This document shows positions 1 through 8,889 of a stretch of DNA of 52,412 nucleotides, one piece after another. The position numbers and the translations under genes were made by a program. The notes beneath the pieces are model-generated. The model made no database searches, had not been told where the DNA came from, and saw only the letters and a list, made by a program, of their open reading frames with translations. The DNA is taken from assembly GCA_035353855.1 (NCBI GenBank), contig DAOQAK010000027.1, positions 1-52,412 of the forward strand. Reading direction: 5' to 3'. This DNA comes from Bacteroidales bacterium (GTDB lineage: Bacteria; Bacteroidota; Bacteroidia; Bacteroidales; CG2-30-32-10). Numbering within the stretch: position 1 is the stretch's first letter; every line of letters begins with the position of its first letter.

Positions 1-915
1 AAATTCTTTACACTTTCACCAGTTGAAAAATTGAAATTTATTCCAGTAATAGTAGATTATATTTTCAGTCAAGAAAACGGAGAACAAAATTTTACCGACA
101 ATACCAAAAATCTATTAAAAGCTTTTGCTATTTCAGTTCCACACGATAAAGCAATGTCAATTCGTGATGATGTTGCATTGTTTCAAGCTATAAAAACAAG
201 ATTAGTAAAAATATCTGACAGGAACGAAAGCGGCAAAACAAATGATGAAATGGACACGGCAATCAAGCAAATCATTTCCGAAGCCATTACAGCTGATAAT
301 GTGATTGATATTTTTGATGCAGCAGGGTTGAAAAAACCCAACATTGAAATTTTAGACGAAAGATTTTTACAGGAATTAAAAGACTTACCACAAAAGAATT
401 TAGCCGTTGAGTTATTAAAAAAATTACTCAAAGACGAAATCAAAAAACGGACTAAAATCAATTTAGTAGAAAGCAAGAAGTTTTCTGAAATGTTGGAAGA
501 TGCCATAAAACGCTATCACAACGGAATGATTGACACCGTAGAATTTTTGGAAAAAGTGTTGATCCCATTTGCCGAGCAAATGAAAGAAGCCGACAAGCGT
601 GGCGAGAATTTGGGATTAGATTACAGAGAATATGCGTTTTACACAGCATTAGAAGTGAACAATAGTGCCGTTTCAATTTTAGGCGATGAAATTCTAAAAC
701 ATATTGCTCAAGAACTTTTAAAAACCGTTCGTAGCAGCACAACAATAGACTGGACTATTAAAGAAAGTGTTCAATCGGCTTTAAGGCGTAATATTCGAAG
801 AATTTTACGATTACACGGTTATCCGCCCGACTTACAAGAAAAAGCAGTCGAAACAGTTTTAACACAGGCAAAAATGCTTGCAGAAGATTTAGTAAGTGGT
901 AAAGACAACGAATAA
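1..915 (+). CDS. hsdR: Type I restriction endonuclease subunit R, C-terminal part (cut by window start)
   Basis: The reading frame is open from base 1, so the beginning of the gene lies outside the window and only about 304 C-terminal residues are present. HsdR is the ATP-dependent motor and nuclease subunit of type I restriction-modification complexes. The helicase and nuclease parts would lie upstream. What is visible is the helical C-terminal domain of EcoEI/DUF3387-type HsdR proteins, with the typical ending RRNIRRILRLHGYPPD followed by a helix rich in Ala and Leu. This domain docks HsdR onto the methyltransferase core. No hsdM or hsdS lies downstream, so they would have to be further left. 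Family assignment rests on recognition of the C-terminal motif. Confidence 0.8.
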   Translation, partial: KFFTLSPVEKLKFIPVIVDYIFSQENGEQNFTDNTKNLLKAFAISVPHDKAMSIRDDVALFQAIKTRLVKISDRNESGKTNDEMDTAIKQIISEAITADNVIDIFDAAGLKKPNIEILDERFLQELKDLPQKNLAVELLKKLLKDEIKKRTKINLVESKKFSEMLEDAIKRYHNGMIDTVEFLEKVLIPFAEQMKEADKRGENLGLDYREYAFYTALEVNNSAVSILGDEILKHIAQELLKTVRSSTTIDWTIKESVQSALRRNIRRILRLHGYPPDLQEKAVETVLTQAKMLAEDLVSGKDNE

Positions 916-952
916 ATTTGCCAACGCACAGTCGTAAGCACATTTGCAAGCC

Positions 953-1015
953 CGCACGAACCAACGCTCCAACCAAAGGCTTGCAAAAGAGCTTCCGCCT
1001 TTACAACGCAACTTG
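953..1015. repeat. Flank segment shared with a second locus at 20591-20650
   Basis: This non-coding segment contains the words CCAACGCT, AACC and AAAGAGCTT in the same order and similar spacing as the segment at 20591-20650. Both lie just downstream of an accessory gene and upstream of a long palindrome. It is GC-richer than its surroundings and carries no convincing gene. Short reverse-strand frames across it have no recognisable protein features. Confidence 0.5.
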
Positions 1016-1146
1016 GCAAAGCCATTTTGTCCAACGCTCAAAAAAACAAAATAAATTTGTGCTTCGTGGATAGGTTGGTGCAGGTTGACACAGATTAAAA
1101 AGAGAGCTAAATGACTGATAAACTGACAGGAAACAAAGAACACCAG

Positions 1147-1278
1147 CCCCTAACAAGCGGTATAAAACATTGGGGTTTAAGTGGTTATGCAAGCGTTCTG
1201 CCCCGCATCAAGTTCAGTGTAACTGGACAGGATAGTAGCCCGCAATCCCCAACGATTTCATACCGCCAACCGTTATAA
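1147..1278. repeat. attC-like imperfect palindrome 1
   Basis: The two ends are complementary in blocks: TAAC (1151) with GTTA (1272), GCGGTAT (1157) with ATACCGC (1260), and TTGGGG (1170) with CCCCAA (1247). The arms are interrupted by small asymmetric bulges. The loop is about 70 bases and holds a 7-bp hairpin (1212-1218 with 1222-1228, loop GTA). Outer TAAC/GTTA boxes, inner paired boxes with extra-helical bases and a structured loop resemble folded integron attC sites. No integrase is in the window, so this is a structural resemblance only. The rest of the 916-1331 gap holds the shared flank and no gene. Confidence 0.5.
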
Positions 1279-1331
1279 ATCTAAAAATTAATTTTAAATA
1301 ATACGAATTCATAAATTACTTGTTTATAAAA

Positions 1332-2738
1332 ATGGAAAACCAATCAGATAAACCGGGATTATCAAGAAAACTGGGACTGTTCACTGCATTAATGGTGGTG
1401 GTGTGTTCCATGATCGGTTCGGGGATATTTAAAAAAATATCTCCTATGGCTGCATCCTTGTATTCTTCGGAACTTATAATTTTCTGCTGGTTCTTGGCCG
1501 GTGTTATTACTTTGCTGGGCGCAATAAGTTATTCGGGATTATCGCGTATCAACAGCGAAGCAGGAGGGGAGTATCAATACCTGAAAATAATTTTCGGGAA
1601 ATTCTTTTCATTCCTTTATGGCTGGACTGCTTTCACAGTTATTCAGTCAGCATCTATTGCATCTATAGCTTATGTATTCGGACAGTCGGTAAACAATATT
1701 TTTGCTTTACCCGAATTTAATGCAAGCATTGCAAATATTAGTGTTTTAGGTATTATGCCATTCAGTAATTTTGGCGTTAAAGGAATTACCATTCTTTCCA
1801 TAATTATCATTACTGTTATAAATTATTTCGGGGTACAGTATGGCGGCTGGACAGTAAACTTTTTTACCATTGCCAAAATTATTGGAATACTTTTTTTACT
1901 GGGGATTTGTTTTGGTTCCGGTGCGGGCAGCAGCGAAAATTTCCATCAGCCATCGCAACATTACGGGAGTATAGGCAATTTGAATTTCTGGGGACTGACG
2001 AGCATCGTGTTTGCAGCAATGCTCAGCGCTTTCTGGGCTTTCGACGGATGGGTGAATATTACATTTCTTGCAGGTGAAGTAAAGAACCCGAAACGCGACC
2101 TTCCTGTTGCTATTATTGGCGGTGTTTTAATTGTAACGGTTTTTTATATGATCGTTAATTATGCTTACCTGTATGTAATGCCTGTTGATGGATATGTAGA
2201 GCTTGCGAAAGGACAAAATACTATTGCGGCCGCAGAAATTACAAAAAATATAATTGGCCCTTCGGGTTTTATAATTATTTCTGTTCTGATATTAATTTCC
2301 ACATTTGGGACAACGAACAGCAGTGTACTTGCATCATCGCGTATTTATTACGCCATGGCACGCGAAGGTTTGTTCTTTAAAAGTGTTGCCGAAGTGCATA
2401 AGAAGTACCGTACTCCTCACAGATCGCTAATATTTCAGTGTGTGTGGGCATGCACTCTTGTGATATCGGGCACTTTCGATCAGCTTACCGATATGCTTAT
2501 TTTTGCTGCATTTATCTTTTATGGTTCCGGCGCATTCGGATTATTTATCCTTAAAAAGAAAATGAAGTATAGTGAAAAAATATTCGGATATCCTGTTGTT
2601 CCTGCTTTATTTATTATTTTCTGCTTGGTGCTTGTCGTTAGCAGTTTCGTGGAACGACCAGCCGAAAGTTTTATCGGTATTGGATTAATACTAACCGGTA
2701 TTCCTTTTTATTTATATTGGAAAAATAAAAAATCCTGA
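1332..2738 (+). CDS. APC-superfamily amino acid permease
   Basis: A predicted inner-membrane amino acid transporter of about 468 residues with around twelve hydrophobic segments. The N-terminal sequence MVVVCSMIGSGIFKKISPMA is the conserved first-helix glycine motif of the APC superfamily. FDGWVNITFLAGEVKNPKRD is the conserved segment after helix 6. The family takes up or exchanges amino acids; the substrate cannot be told from sequence. The frame opens with a TTG at 1320, but the ATG at 1332 is the more credible start. It is a single gene, separated by a shared terminator from the convergent cobalamin receptor. The length is normal for the LAT/APA branch. Confidence 0.85.
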   Translation: MENQSDKPGLSRKLGLFTALMVVVCSMIGSGIFKKISPMAASLYSSELIIFCWFLAGVITLLGAISYSGLSRINSEAGGEYQYLKIIFGKFFSFLYGWTAFTVIQSASIASIAYVFGQSVNNIFALPEFNASIANISVLGIMPFSNFGVKGITILSIIIITVINYFGVQYGGWTVNFFTIAKIIGILFLLGICFGSGAGSSENFHQPSQHYGSIGNLNFWGLTSIVFAAMLSAFWAFDGWVNITFLAGEVKNPKRDLPVAIIGGVLIVTVFYMIVNYAYLYVMPVDGYVELAKGQNTIAAAEITKNIIGPSGFIIISVLILISTFGTTNSSVLASSRIYYAMAREGLFFKSVAEVHKKYRTPHRSLIFQCVWACTLVISGTFDQLTDMLIFAAFIFYGSGAFGLFILKKKMKYSEKIFGYPVVPALFIIFCLVLVVSSFVERPAESFIGIGLILTGIPFYLYWKNKKS

Positions 2739-2762
2739 ATCAAAAATAATTCAGGATTTTGA
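2729..2762. terminator. Bidirectional terminator between permease and btuB-like gene
   Basis: A perfect 12-bp stem (AAAATCCTGAAT with ATTCAGGATTTT) and an 8-base loop. A/T runs on both sides let it serve the two convergent genes. The permease stop codon lies inside the left arm. Confidence 0.85.
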
Positions 2763-2780
2763 TTTATATCGTAACTTATA

Positions 2781-4988
2781 TCAGAACGCGTATTTCAAAC
2801 TAAGGTACAGCCCGCGTCCGCGAGTGGTGAACCCGTTTATTTCAGTATATTTCTTATCGAAAATATTTTCAGCTTTTGCAATAAAAATTAAATCGTTGTA
2901 CTTATATTTTAAAGATAAATCCATTAATGCATAATCTTCAAGACCAACAGTACCAAGCGCTCCAAACGGACCTAATTCGGAATTGTAGTATACATCATTT
3001 TGTGAACCCACATACCGGATATTTGTACTTAATGAAATAGATTTAAAAATATTATATGATAGCATAAGGTTTGCGCAGTTTGGACGCCTGGTAAGACCTA
3101 AAATTGTGATGTCTTTATTTTTTATAAATTCACCATTGTTGTATAGTTGAACATAATTTCCTTCTGTCTTCACTGTATCTATTGATGAAGGAGTGTATTT
3201 AAGTTTGCCTCCTAAAAGAGTTATGTTTCCTGATAAAGAGAATTTTTCGCTGATATCGGAAGTAATTCCTAGTTCTATTCCTTGTGTATAAAATGTTCCT
3301 ATATTAAGATACGTATCGCCTATATAATCCATGAAGGAAAGAGAATCAACCGGTGTTTGTTTGTTCCACAGGTACACGTATTCAATGGAATTGTCAACTT
3401 CGGTATGAAAATACGAAGCAAAAACGCTGACATTTTTTGCGGGGAAATATTTTATTCCGCCTTCAAAACTTTTACCTGTTTCGGGTTTCAGGTTTTTATT
3501 TCCGCGAATGATACCTGATGTTGTATTTACAAACGGTGCATAAAGCTGGTACATCGAAGGTGCATTAAAGCTGGTGGAATAGGAGAGGTACAGCATAGCA
3601 TTATTTGTTACGCGATAAATGGGATTGATCTCAAATGTTTTATTAACACCAAACAATTCATGCTTTGAATATCTTGCGCCAACAGCCAAAGCAAGTTTAT
3701 TTAATTTTCCTGAAAACAATGAGCCTTCTATATCTGCATGCATAAAGGCTCCGCTTGTAATAACGTCAATATTAAGGGAGTCAAGATTGCTTGATGTTTC
3801 ATAAACGCCCCACATACTTTTGCTGTAATAATAATTTTCCGATGTCATCTTTTCATTAAAGAGGCTACCACCGGCAACAATATCAAAACCTTTTACAGAA
3901 TAATTTAACTGGGCTTCATTGGTTAACGAAGATCCTTTATATAAATCATCATAATAGGTGTGATCGAAAATATCAATGCTTGTTCCCAGTGAATCAATGA
4001 ACATTGTATCAACAACAGAAGAATCATCTTCTGCATAACGTTTCATTTCCGAAAAGCCACCATCAAAGCTAAGTTCCAGGTGTTTATTTATTTTGTATGA
4101 TACCCCGTAATTGATCAATTGTCTTTTAAAATTAAGGTAATAATTATCATCATCAGTATATGCTGATTTATCAAGGTCGGATAGCTGGTTTAAATTTTTA
4201 AAAGAAGTATATGCGTTGATCTTATTTTTCGAGTAACCGATTTTTCCATTGATTTCAGAAATGCTGAAATCATCTTTATCTCTGTTTTTATAAACAGTTT
4301 GCGAAGTTACCGTATCAATGGTTGCATCTAATCCGTCGGCGTTTGTGCCAAGGTATTCAAGATTGCAATAAAAACCATTTTTAAAGGAATATGCCCCGAA
4401 AATATTTTCGCTCATTGAAAATGTTTGTTTGCCGAACGTTCCGGCTTTGAATTCGGTATTTCCCGAGAAACCGGTTTCCTGGTTTTTCTTTGTAATGATA
4501 TTAATAACACCTCCTATAGCTGATGAGCCATACATGGTGCTGTGCGCTCCCCTGATGATTTCTATCCTGTCGATGTTTGACAAAGATAATTCTGCTAAGT
4601 TTAAAGCATTATTAGTTGATGAAGGGTCGGTAATTCTGATACCATCAATCATAATTACTGTTTGATTGCTGTTTGCACCACGCATAAAAATACTCTGAGC
4701 CATACCCGGGTTTTGTCCGGCACCAACAATAGAAATTCCTTCTTTGGTTTGAAGCACTTCAGCTACGTTGTTGTAAATGCCGTTCATAAGTTCTTTGGAT
4801 GAAATAACAGTAATGCTTCTCCCAATACTGTCGGCGTTCTTTTCGGTCCTGGTGGCCGAAACAACCAAAGGTTTCAGCTCTTTTGATTTAATGCTGTCAT
4901 TTTGCTGTGCGAATGAATTGCTACATAGAAGGACACAAATAGCACAAAATATTTTTTTTGCGCCCTGATTTTTTTTCTCCTTTTTCAT
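2781..4988 (-). CDS. btuB: TonB-dependent outer-membrane receptor, BtuB-like (cobalamin)
   Basis: A 735-residue outer-membrane receptor with a signal peptide ending near NSFAQQ. A plug domain follows (PLVVSATRTEKNADSIGRSI, FMRGANSNQTVIMIDGIRI, IEIIRGAHSTMYGSSAIGG), then a long beta-barrel ending in an aromatic residue (LYLSLKYAF). Such receptors import B12-type corrinoids across the outer membrane using the TonB/proton motive force. Substrate assignment rests mainly on the cobalamin riboswitch immediately upstream, which would turn the gene off when B12 is plentiful. No BtuCDF genes are adjacent. A TonB-family energiser is encoded at 37.6-38.4 kb, but a physical partnership is only inferred. 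Confidence 0.88.
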   Translation of the reverse strand: MKKEKKNQGAKKIFCAICVLLCSNSFAQQNDSIKSKELKPLVVSATRTEKNADSIGRSITVISSKELMNGIYNNVAEVLQTKEGISIVGAGQNPGMAQSIFMRGANSNQTVIMIDGIRITDPSSTNNALNLAELSLSNIDRIEIIRGAHSTMYGSSAIGGVINIITKKNQETGFSGNTEFKAGTFGKQTFSMSENIFGAYSFKNGFYCNLEYLGTNADGLDATIDTVTSQTVYKNRDKDDFSISEINGKIGYSKNKINAYTSFKNLNQLSDLDKSAYTDDDNYYLNFKRQLINYGVSYKINKHLELSFDGGFSEMKRYAEDDSSVVDTMFIDSLGTSIDIFDHTYYDDLYKGSSLTNEAQLNYSVKGFDIVAGGSLFNEKMTSENYYYSKSMWGVYETSSNLDSLNIDVITSGAFMHADIEGSLFSGKLNKLALAVGARYSKHELFGVNKTFEINPIYRVTNNAMLYLSYSTSFNAPSMYQLYAPFVNTTSGIIRGNKNLKPETGKSFEGGIKYFPAKNVSVFASYFHTEVDNSIEYVYLWNKQTPVDSLSFMDYIGDTYLNIGTFYTQGIELGITSDISEKFSLSGNITLLGGKLKYTPSSIDTVKTEGNYVQLYNNGEFIKNKDITILGLTRRPNCANLMLSYNIFKSISLSTNIRYVGSQNDVYYNSELGPFGALGTVGLEDYALMDLSLKYKYNDLIFIAKAENIFDKKYTEINGFTTRGRGLYLSLKYAF

Positions 4989-5091
4989 TTTAATTTTTTT
5001 TAATGTTTGAAAAAAGGAATAAAAAGAAAGAAGAAAACGTGAAAGGATGTCGTTTTTTCTCGCTTTTTACCCGAAAGCTATTTAATATGTT

Positions 5092-5274
5092 TTATGGCAG
5101 GTCTTCTGACTTGTTCATTTTCCGGATGCCTTCCCATTCGCCGGTAGGCGAACAGTGACAAAAAGATTTCCGAAAAATAATAAAGAACTTACAGCAGCGG
5201 GTACTGTCCGGGATTTACACCCGGTTCCCTTTTAAGGCAGGTTTCAACGATTATGAAACACGCACACCATGCTG
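5092..5274 (-). promoter_or_regulatory. Cobalamin riboswitch
   Basis: Read on the minus strand, the element has the conserved blocks of the B12 riboswitch in order: AGGGAACCGGGTGTAAATCC, then the ACAGTACCCGCTGCTGTAAG core (5189-5208), and near its 3' end AGTCAGAAGACCTGCC. It lies in the 374-base leader of the TonB-dependent receptor, with about 100 bases between it and the start codon. It most likely shuts off transcription or translation of the receptor when adenosylcobalamin is bound. Confidence 0.93.
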
Positions 5275-5282
5275 CAAAAATA
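5275..5282 (-). promoter_or_regulatory. Putative -7 box for the riboswitch/btuB transcript
   Basis: The minus strand reads TATTTTTG, matching the Bacteroidota -7 consensus TAnnTTTG, directly before the riboswitch. Transcription starting about 7 bases downstream would include the whole aptamer. Confidence 0.55.
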
Positions 5283-5362
5283 GATATTTTGGAATATGCT
5301 AAGTATTTTTTTTTGAAAACATATTAACGGGTTGTTAATATGCCGGTTAATGATAAATACAG

Positions 5363-6112
5363 TTATTTATTGTCAGGCTTTGTTCCGGTATTATTTGCAG
5401 GGGTTTTGGTATCGGTACTGTTTGTTTTTGTGGGGGTGGTTTTATTAGTCTTTGTGCTGGTTTTATTTGTTTTTGTCGGAGCAGCAGCTTTAGTTTCTTT
5501 GAGTTGAAGTACTCCTTTTATATAATTTTCTGTCCCTGTAATTTTTCCATCAGCATCATATATATCCCATGCTCCATCTTTTTCGCCATTCACATATTTA
5601 CCTGATGAAATTTTTACAGCTTTGGAATTATAATATGACCAAACACCATCTTTTTTATTATTGACATAGTTCCCTTCCGACTTTTTTTCACCTGATGTTT
5701 TGAAATAGGTTATCCAGCTACCTGATTTCTTTCCATCTTTGTATGTTCCTTCAGCGTTAAGCTGTCCGTTAATATAATAGCTTTTATAATCACCGTCTTT
5801 TTTGCCGTAATAATAATTCACTTCTTCGCGAATAAGACCATTAGAAGAATAATATTTTGAGCAGGGCCCATGTTTAATATCATTTTTATAAGTGGTTTCC
5901 GATAATAATATCCTGTCGCGGGAAAATAATTTCCATGTTCCCTGCTTGCCTTTGGCGTCAGAAACATTCACGTGTTTTTCTCCTCTTGGCGCGTATTTAG
6001 GCTTTTGAGCGGTTTCGTTTTCCTGCCCTATGCCTAGAAAAGAGTAACAACAAAAAAGGAATATGAATATTATTTTTTTTAACACAAATTTTTTTTCAAA
6101 AATTGAATTCAA
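5363..6112 (-). CDS. Secreted YwqK/MORN-type repeat protein
   Basis: A 249-residue protein with an N-terminal signal sequence (KKIIFIFLFCCYSFLGIGQ). It then carries about six repeats of the type G-x-W-x-x-Y ... G-x-Y-x-N-G-x-K-D-G. These MORN-like repeats are annotated as the YwqK family and are often labelled antitoxin, although in Bacteroidota they are mostly free-standing envelope proteins. The tail, from about residue 205, is a low-complexity Lys/Thr/Asn linker of repeated KTNKT units. It lies 60 bases downstream of the M23 peptidase gene on the same strand, so co-transcription is plausible. No toxin partner is visible. Molecular function is unknown. Confidence 0.75.
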   Translation of the reverse strand: MNSIFEKKFVLKKIIFIFLFCCYSFLGIGQENETAQKPKYAPRGEKHVNVSDAKGKQGTWKLFSRDRILLSETTYKNDIKHGPCSKYYSSNGLIREEVNYYYGKKDGDYKSYYINGQLNAEGTYKDGKKSGSWITYFKTSGEKKSEGNYVNNKKDGVWSYYNSKAVKISSGKYVNGEKDGAWDIYDADGKITGTENYIKGVLQLKETKAAAPTKTNKTSTKTNKTTPTKTNSTDTKTPANNTGTKPDNK

Positions 6113-6172
6113 TGTAAAGATAATTCAAAAAAATAAAACGGATACAAATTAATTATATGAATAACCGGAAAA

Positions 6173-7150
6173 TTATTTAACACGGATCGTTCTTCCAATT
6201 TTTAATAATGTTGTTGATTTTATTCCATTTAATTTACAAATAGCATTTACTGAAGTGCCATACCTTACAGCGATCCTTGATAAACTATCGCCACTTTTAA
6301 TTGAATAATAAACTCCCGGTCCTGTGTATTTAGAAGCGTATGAACCTTTTTTATACGTACTGATATACTGGAAACTTTTTTTTGTGAGAAAAGCAGTATC
6401 GTTCCATAACGTTTGATTTTTAAAATCAATAAGACTGTTTGGATTTATTGCAATTCCGAGGTAACGTATTTCAAAATGAAGATGAGGTCCGGTGGAACGA
6501 CCCGTGCTTCCGCCTAATCCAATAATATCTCCTGCTTTTAAAACCTGGTTGGGAACTACTTTGGATTTGTACAAATGCCCGTATAATGTTTCAAGTCCAT
6601 TGTTATGCCTAATAACTACACAATTACCATATCCGCCTCCCCATTTCGAAATCCTAACAACACCATCGAAGGCGCATCGTACGGTATCCCCGGTATGAAG
6701 GCTTAAATCAACACCATAATGATATTGCCACCTTCTCCATCCGAAATTGGAGGTGATAAAACCCGGAACAGGTTCGTAATAACAATGTCCTTCATTATCC
6801 TGTAATATCACTTTTATAGAATCATTCATGATTGCAGGATTAAAGTCTTTATCGTATAAAAACAATGCATCATTATTACTCCAGGAACCACCGTATGCTT
6901 TTGAAATGGAGTCGTATGACAATGCTATATTGTCGGTTATGGAATCGTTGTCGAAAAAGAAATAAATACCGGTTGAGTCGGTAAAATATTCTGAAGTAAG
7001 ATCAATACTATCATTCGGACTTTCGTATATGTTTAAAGAATCATCATTGATATATTGAGCAAAAGTGGTAAATGTATTTGTGAAAGAGAGTATAAACACA
7101 AAAAAACAGAAAATATAATTATGATATGATATGTTTTTAGTATTCTTCAT
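6173..7150 (-). CDS. M23-family peptidoglycan endopeptidase with C-terminal LysM
   Basis: A secreted cell-wall hydrolase of 325 residues. An N-terminal signal sequence ends near FTTFAQ. A poorly conserved region precedes the M23 zinc peptidase domain (about residues 125-242). Expected catalytic residues are all visible: H144 and D148 in HYGVD, H192 in LYGHL, and H223/H225 in GPHLHFE. A LysM peptidoglycan-binding domain closes the protein (about 281-324, SIKSGDSLSRIAVRYG). LysM usually precedes M23, so the C-terminal position is a less usual order. The gene sits 15 bases after the lipoprotein gene, suggesting an operon with it and perhaps with the repeat protein downstream. Confidence 0.9.
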   Translation of the reverse strand: MKNTKNISYHNYIFCFFVFILSFTNTFTTFAQYINDDSLNIYESPNDSIDLTSEYFTDSTGIYFFFDNDSITDNIALSYDSISKAYGGSWSNNDALFLYDKDFNPAIMNDSIKVILQDNEGHCYYEPVPGFITSNFGWRRWQYHYGVDLSLHTGDTVRCAFDGVVRISKWGGGYGNCVVIRHNNGLETLYGHLYKSKVVPNQVLKAGDIIGLGGSTGRSTGPHLHFEIRYLGIAINPNSLIDFKNQTLWNDTAFLTKKSFQYISTYKKGSYASKYTGPGVYYSIKSGDSLSRIAVRYGTSVNAICKLNGIKSTTLLKIGRTIRVK

Positions 7151-7165
7151 TAATATTAATCAGGT

Positions 7166-8053
7166 TTAAGGAAGACTTAATTTATTTTTAATATTTTCAA
7201 TTAATTCCGAAACTTTTTCAATACTTTTTATATTGGAAGTTTTAATAGAATTATATACTGATTGTGAAATTGTTTTTGTCCAGAAAAGTGTGATATCTAT
7301 ATCCTTGGTTTTTCCTTCATTCTTTTTAAGCGATTCAGTTAATGAATTCCTTACATCTTTTGGGATGCTCTTATCCTTAGATAATAATTTTATTTTCTTT
7401 AGTCCTTTGGTAGCATTGTTTTCATGAATATCAGCCAGGGCATCAGCAAGTAGATAAGGCCATTCAATTTTTGTAATGGTATTAAAAGCAGCAAAATGAA
7501 AACGAGCACCCTGTATATTCTGTTCATAAACACATAATGTTCCCAGCAACAAATGGTAACATACTTTTTTTATTTCTGTGCTATTATCATCAGGTGTTTT
7601 ATTAATGAAATCAATAGCATTCTTTGACTCTTCATCAGCTAAAGTGTTCAGCTTTTTTTCGTATAAAGCTATGGCAGATAATGAATGCAGAAGAATTTTT
7701 ACATCTTTATCATTTTTTGCAAGATCTTTTATAATAATACTTTCAGCTATGGCATATTCGGGTTTATCATTTACCGCCCAAGAATAGCCAATAAGTAGTC
7801 GCACAATACCTTCTGATATTTTAATCTCGTCCTGGTGTAAAGTAGAATTATAAACTAGTATAATTGGGGGAATTGTATTTTCAGAAAGCGTTTTATATGA
7901 TTTGAATTTAAGACTTGAGCAGATAGAATCGAAAGCATTTTGTTCCGGGCTGGAAGTGTTTTTACATGACGTAAAAAATTGAGATCCTGTTATAAGAAGG
8001 ACAAAAATACAACAGAACTTTTTTAGGTTCATATAATTTTTTAATAACTTCAT
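7166..8053 (-). CDS. Lipoprotein of unknown function
   Basis: About 295 residues with a lipoprotein signal: positively charged start, hydrophobic core, and FFTSC as the acylation site near residue 30. The remainder is mostly helical with regular Ala/Leu-rich segments reminiscent of TPR-like arrays, but no clear family is recognised. The frame opens at 8083; ATGs at 8053 and 8032 give better signal peptides, and 8053 is chosen. It is the first gene of a probable three-gene minus-strand cluster with the M23 peptidase and the YwqK-type protein. An envelope role alongside the peptidase is inference from that spacing. Confidence 0.65.
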   Translation of the reverse strand: MKLLKNYMNLKKFCCIFVLLITGSQFFTSCKNTSSPEQNAFDSICSSLKFKSYKTLSENTIPPIILVYNSTLHQDEIKISEGIVRLLIGYSWAVNDKPEYAIAESIIIKDLAKNDKDVKILLHSLSAIALYEKKLNTLADEESKNAIDFINKTPDDNSTEIKKVCYHLLLGTLCVYEQNIQGARFHFAAFNTITKIEWPYLLADALADIHENNATKGLKKIKLLSKDKSIPKDVRNSLTESLKKNEGKTKDIDITLFWTKTISQSVYNSIKTSNIKSIEKVSELIENIKNKLSLP

Positions 8054-8127
8054 GCTAATCGTAAACGTGTGTCTGCATTGCAAAGATATTAAAATTTAAA
8101 TATCTTGCAAATCCGGGATTGTTAAAA

Positions 8128-8889
8128 TTAACAAATTATACTAAGCCCGTCAAAAGCCGGTTTGATATGCACGGGGAGCTCATTTTCAATATCATTATGC
8201 AATCCCATCTGGTGACTGATGTGAGTGAGGTAAGCTTTTTCCGGTTGTATGTGCGCAATTAATTCAAGGGCTTCATCCAAAGTATAATGCGAAATATGTT
8301 TGCGCCGGCGTAATGCATTTATTACAAGTATTTTGGAACCTTTGATTTTTTCGAGTTCGCTTTCTGAAATAAAATTTGCATCGGTAATATATGTGAAATC
8401 CTTTATCCTGAAACCTAATACCGGGAGTTTGTAATGCATCACTTCAATGGGGATTATCTCGTCGCCATTGATTTGAAATGGCAAATTGGAAATATAATGA
8501 AGTTCAATTTCAGGAACGCCCGGATATTTATCATCTTCAAAAGCATAAAAAAAATCGGATCTTAAAATTTTATGTACATCTTTTTTTGCGTAAACATCTA
8601 CGGGCTTTTTCATGAAAAAATTAAAAGCGCGCACATCGTCAAGCCCGCCAATATGATCTTTATGACCGTGAGTAATGAGTAAGCCATCAAGTTTTTGAAC
8701 ATTCGCTCTTAACATTTGCTGACGAAAATCGGGACCGGCATCAATAACCAATACATTCTTTTCCGTTTCTATCATGATTGATGACCGCAGACGCTTGTCT
8801 TTCGGATTGTCCGACTGGCATACATTGCATTTGCATGTAATTACAGGAACTCCCTGCGATGTCCCGGTTCCTAAAAATGTAATTTTCAT
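8128..8889 (-). CDS. Metallo-beta-lactamase-fold hydrolase, PhnP-like
   Basis: A 253-residue cytoplasmic hydrolase. It begins with MKITFLGTGTSQGVP, the first strand of the RNase Z/PhnP branch of the fold. The metal motif is THGHKDHIGG (H74, H76, D78, H79). D50 in VIDAGPD and later residues in YLTHISHQMG fit the remaining ligands. A pair of Cys residues near the start (TCKCNVCQSDNPKDKRLRSS) matches the zinc-knuckle region of PhnP-type cyclic phosphodiesterases. There is no phosphonate operon nearby, so a general phosphodiesterase is the safest name. It is a single gene; the 323-base region upstream holds small repeats only. Confidence 0.82.
   Translation of the reverse strand: MKITFLGTGTSQGVPVITCKCNVCQSDNPKDKRLRSSIMIETEKNVLVIDAGPDFRQQMLRANVQKLDGLLITHGHKDHIGGLDDVRAFNFFMKKPVDVYAKKDVHKILRSDFFYAFEDDKYPGVPEIELHYISNLPFQINGDEIIPIEVMHYKLPVLGFRIKDFTYITDANFISESELEKIKGSKILVINALRRRKHISHYTLDEALELIAHIQPEKAYLTHISHQMGLHNDIENELPVHIKPAFDGLSIIC

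Noticed and set aside
758..1192. Several overlapping minus-strand frames over the end of hsdR and the following gap
   Set aside because: They overlap each other in different frames, lack recognisable domains and cross the repeat elements; best seen as chance frames in a GC-richer segment.
5363..6112. Toxin-antitoxin role for the YwqK-type protein
   Set aside because: It has a signal peptide and no toxin neighbour; the antitoxin label for this family is a database name rather than evidence.
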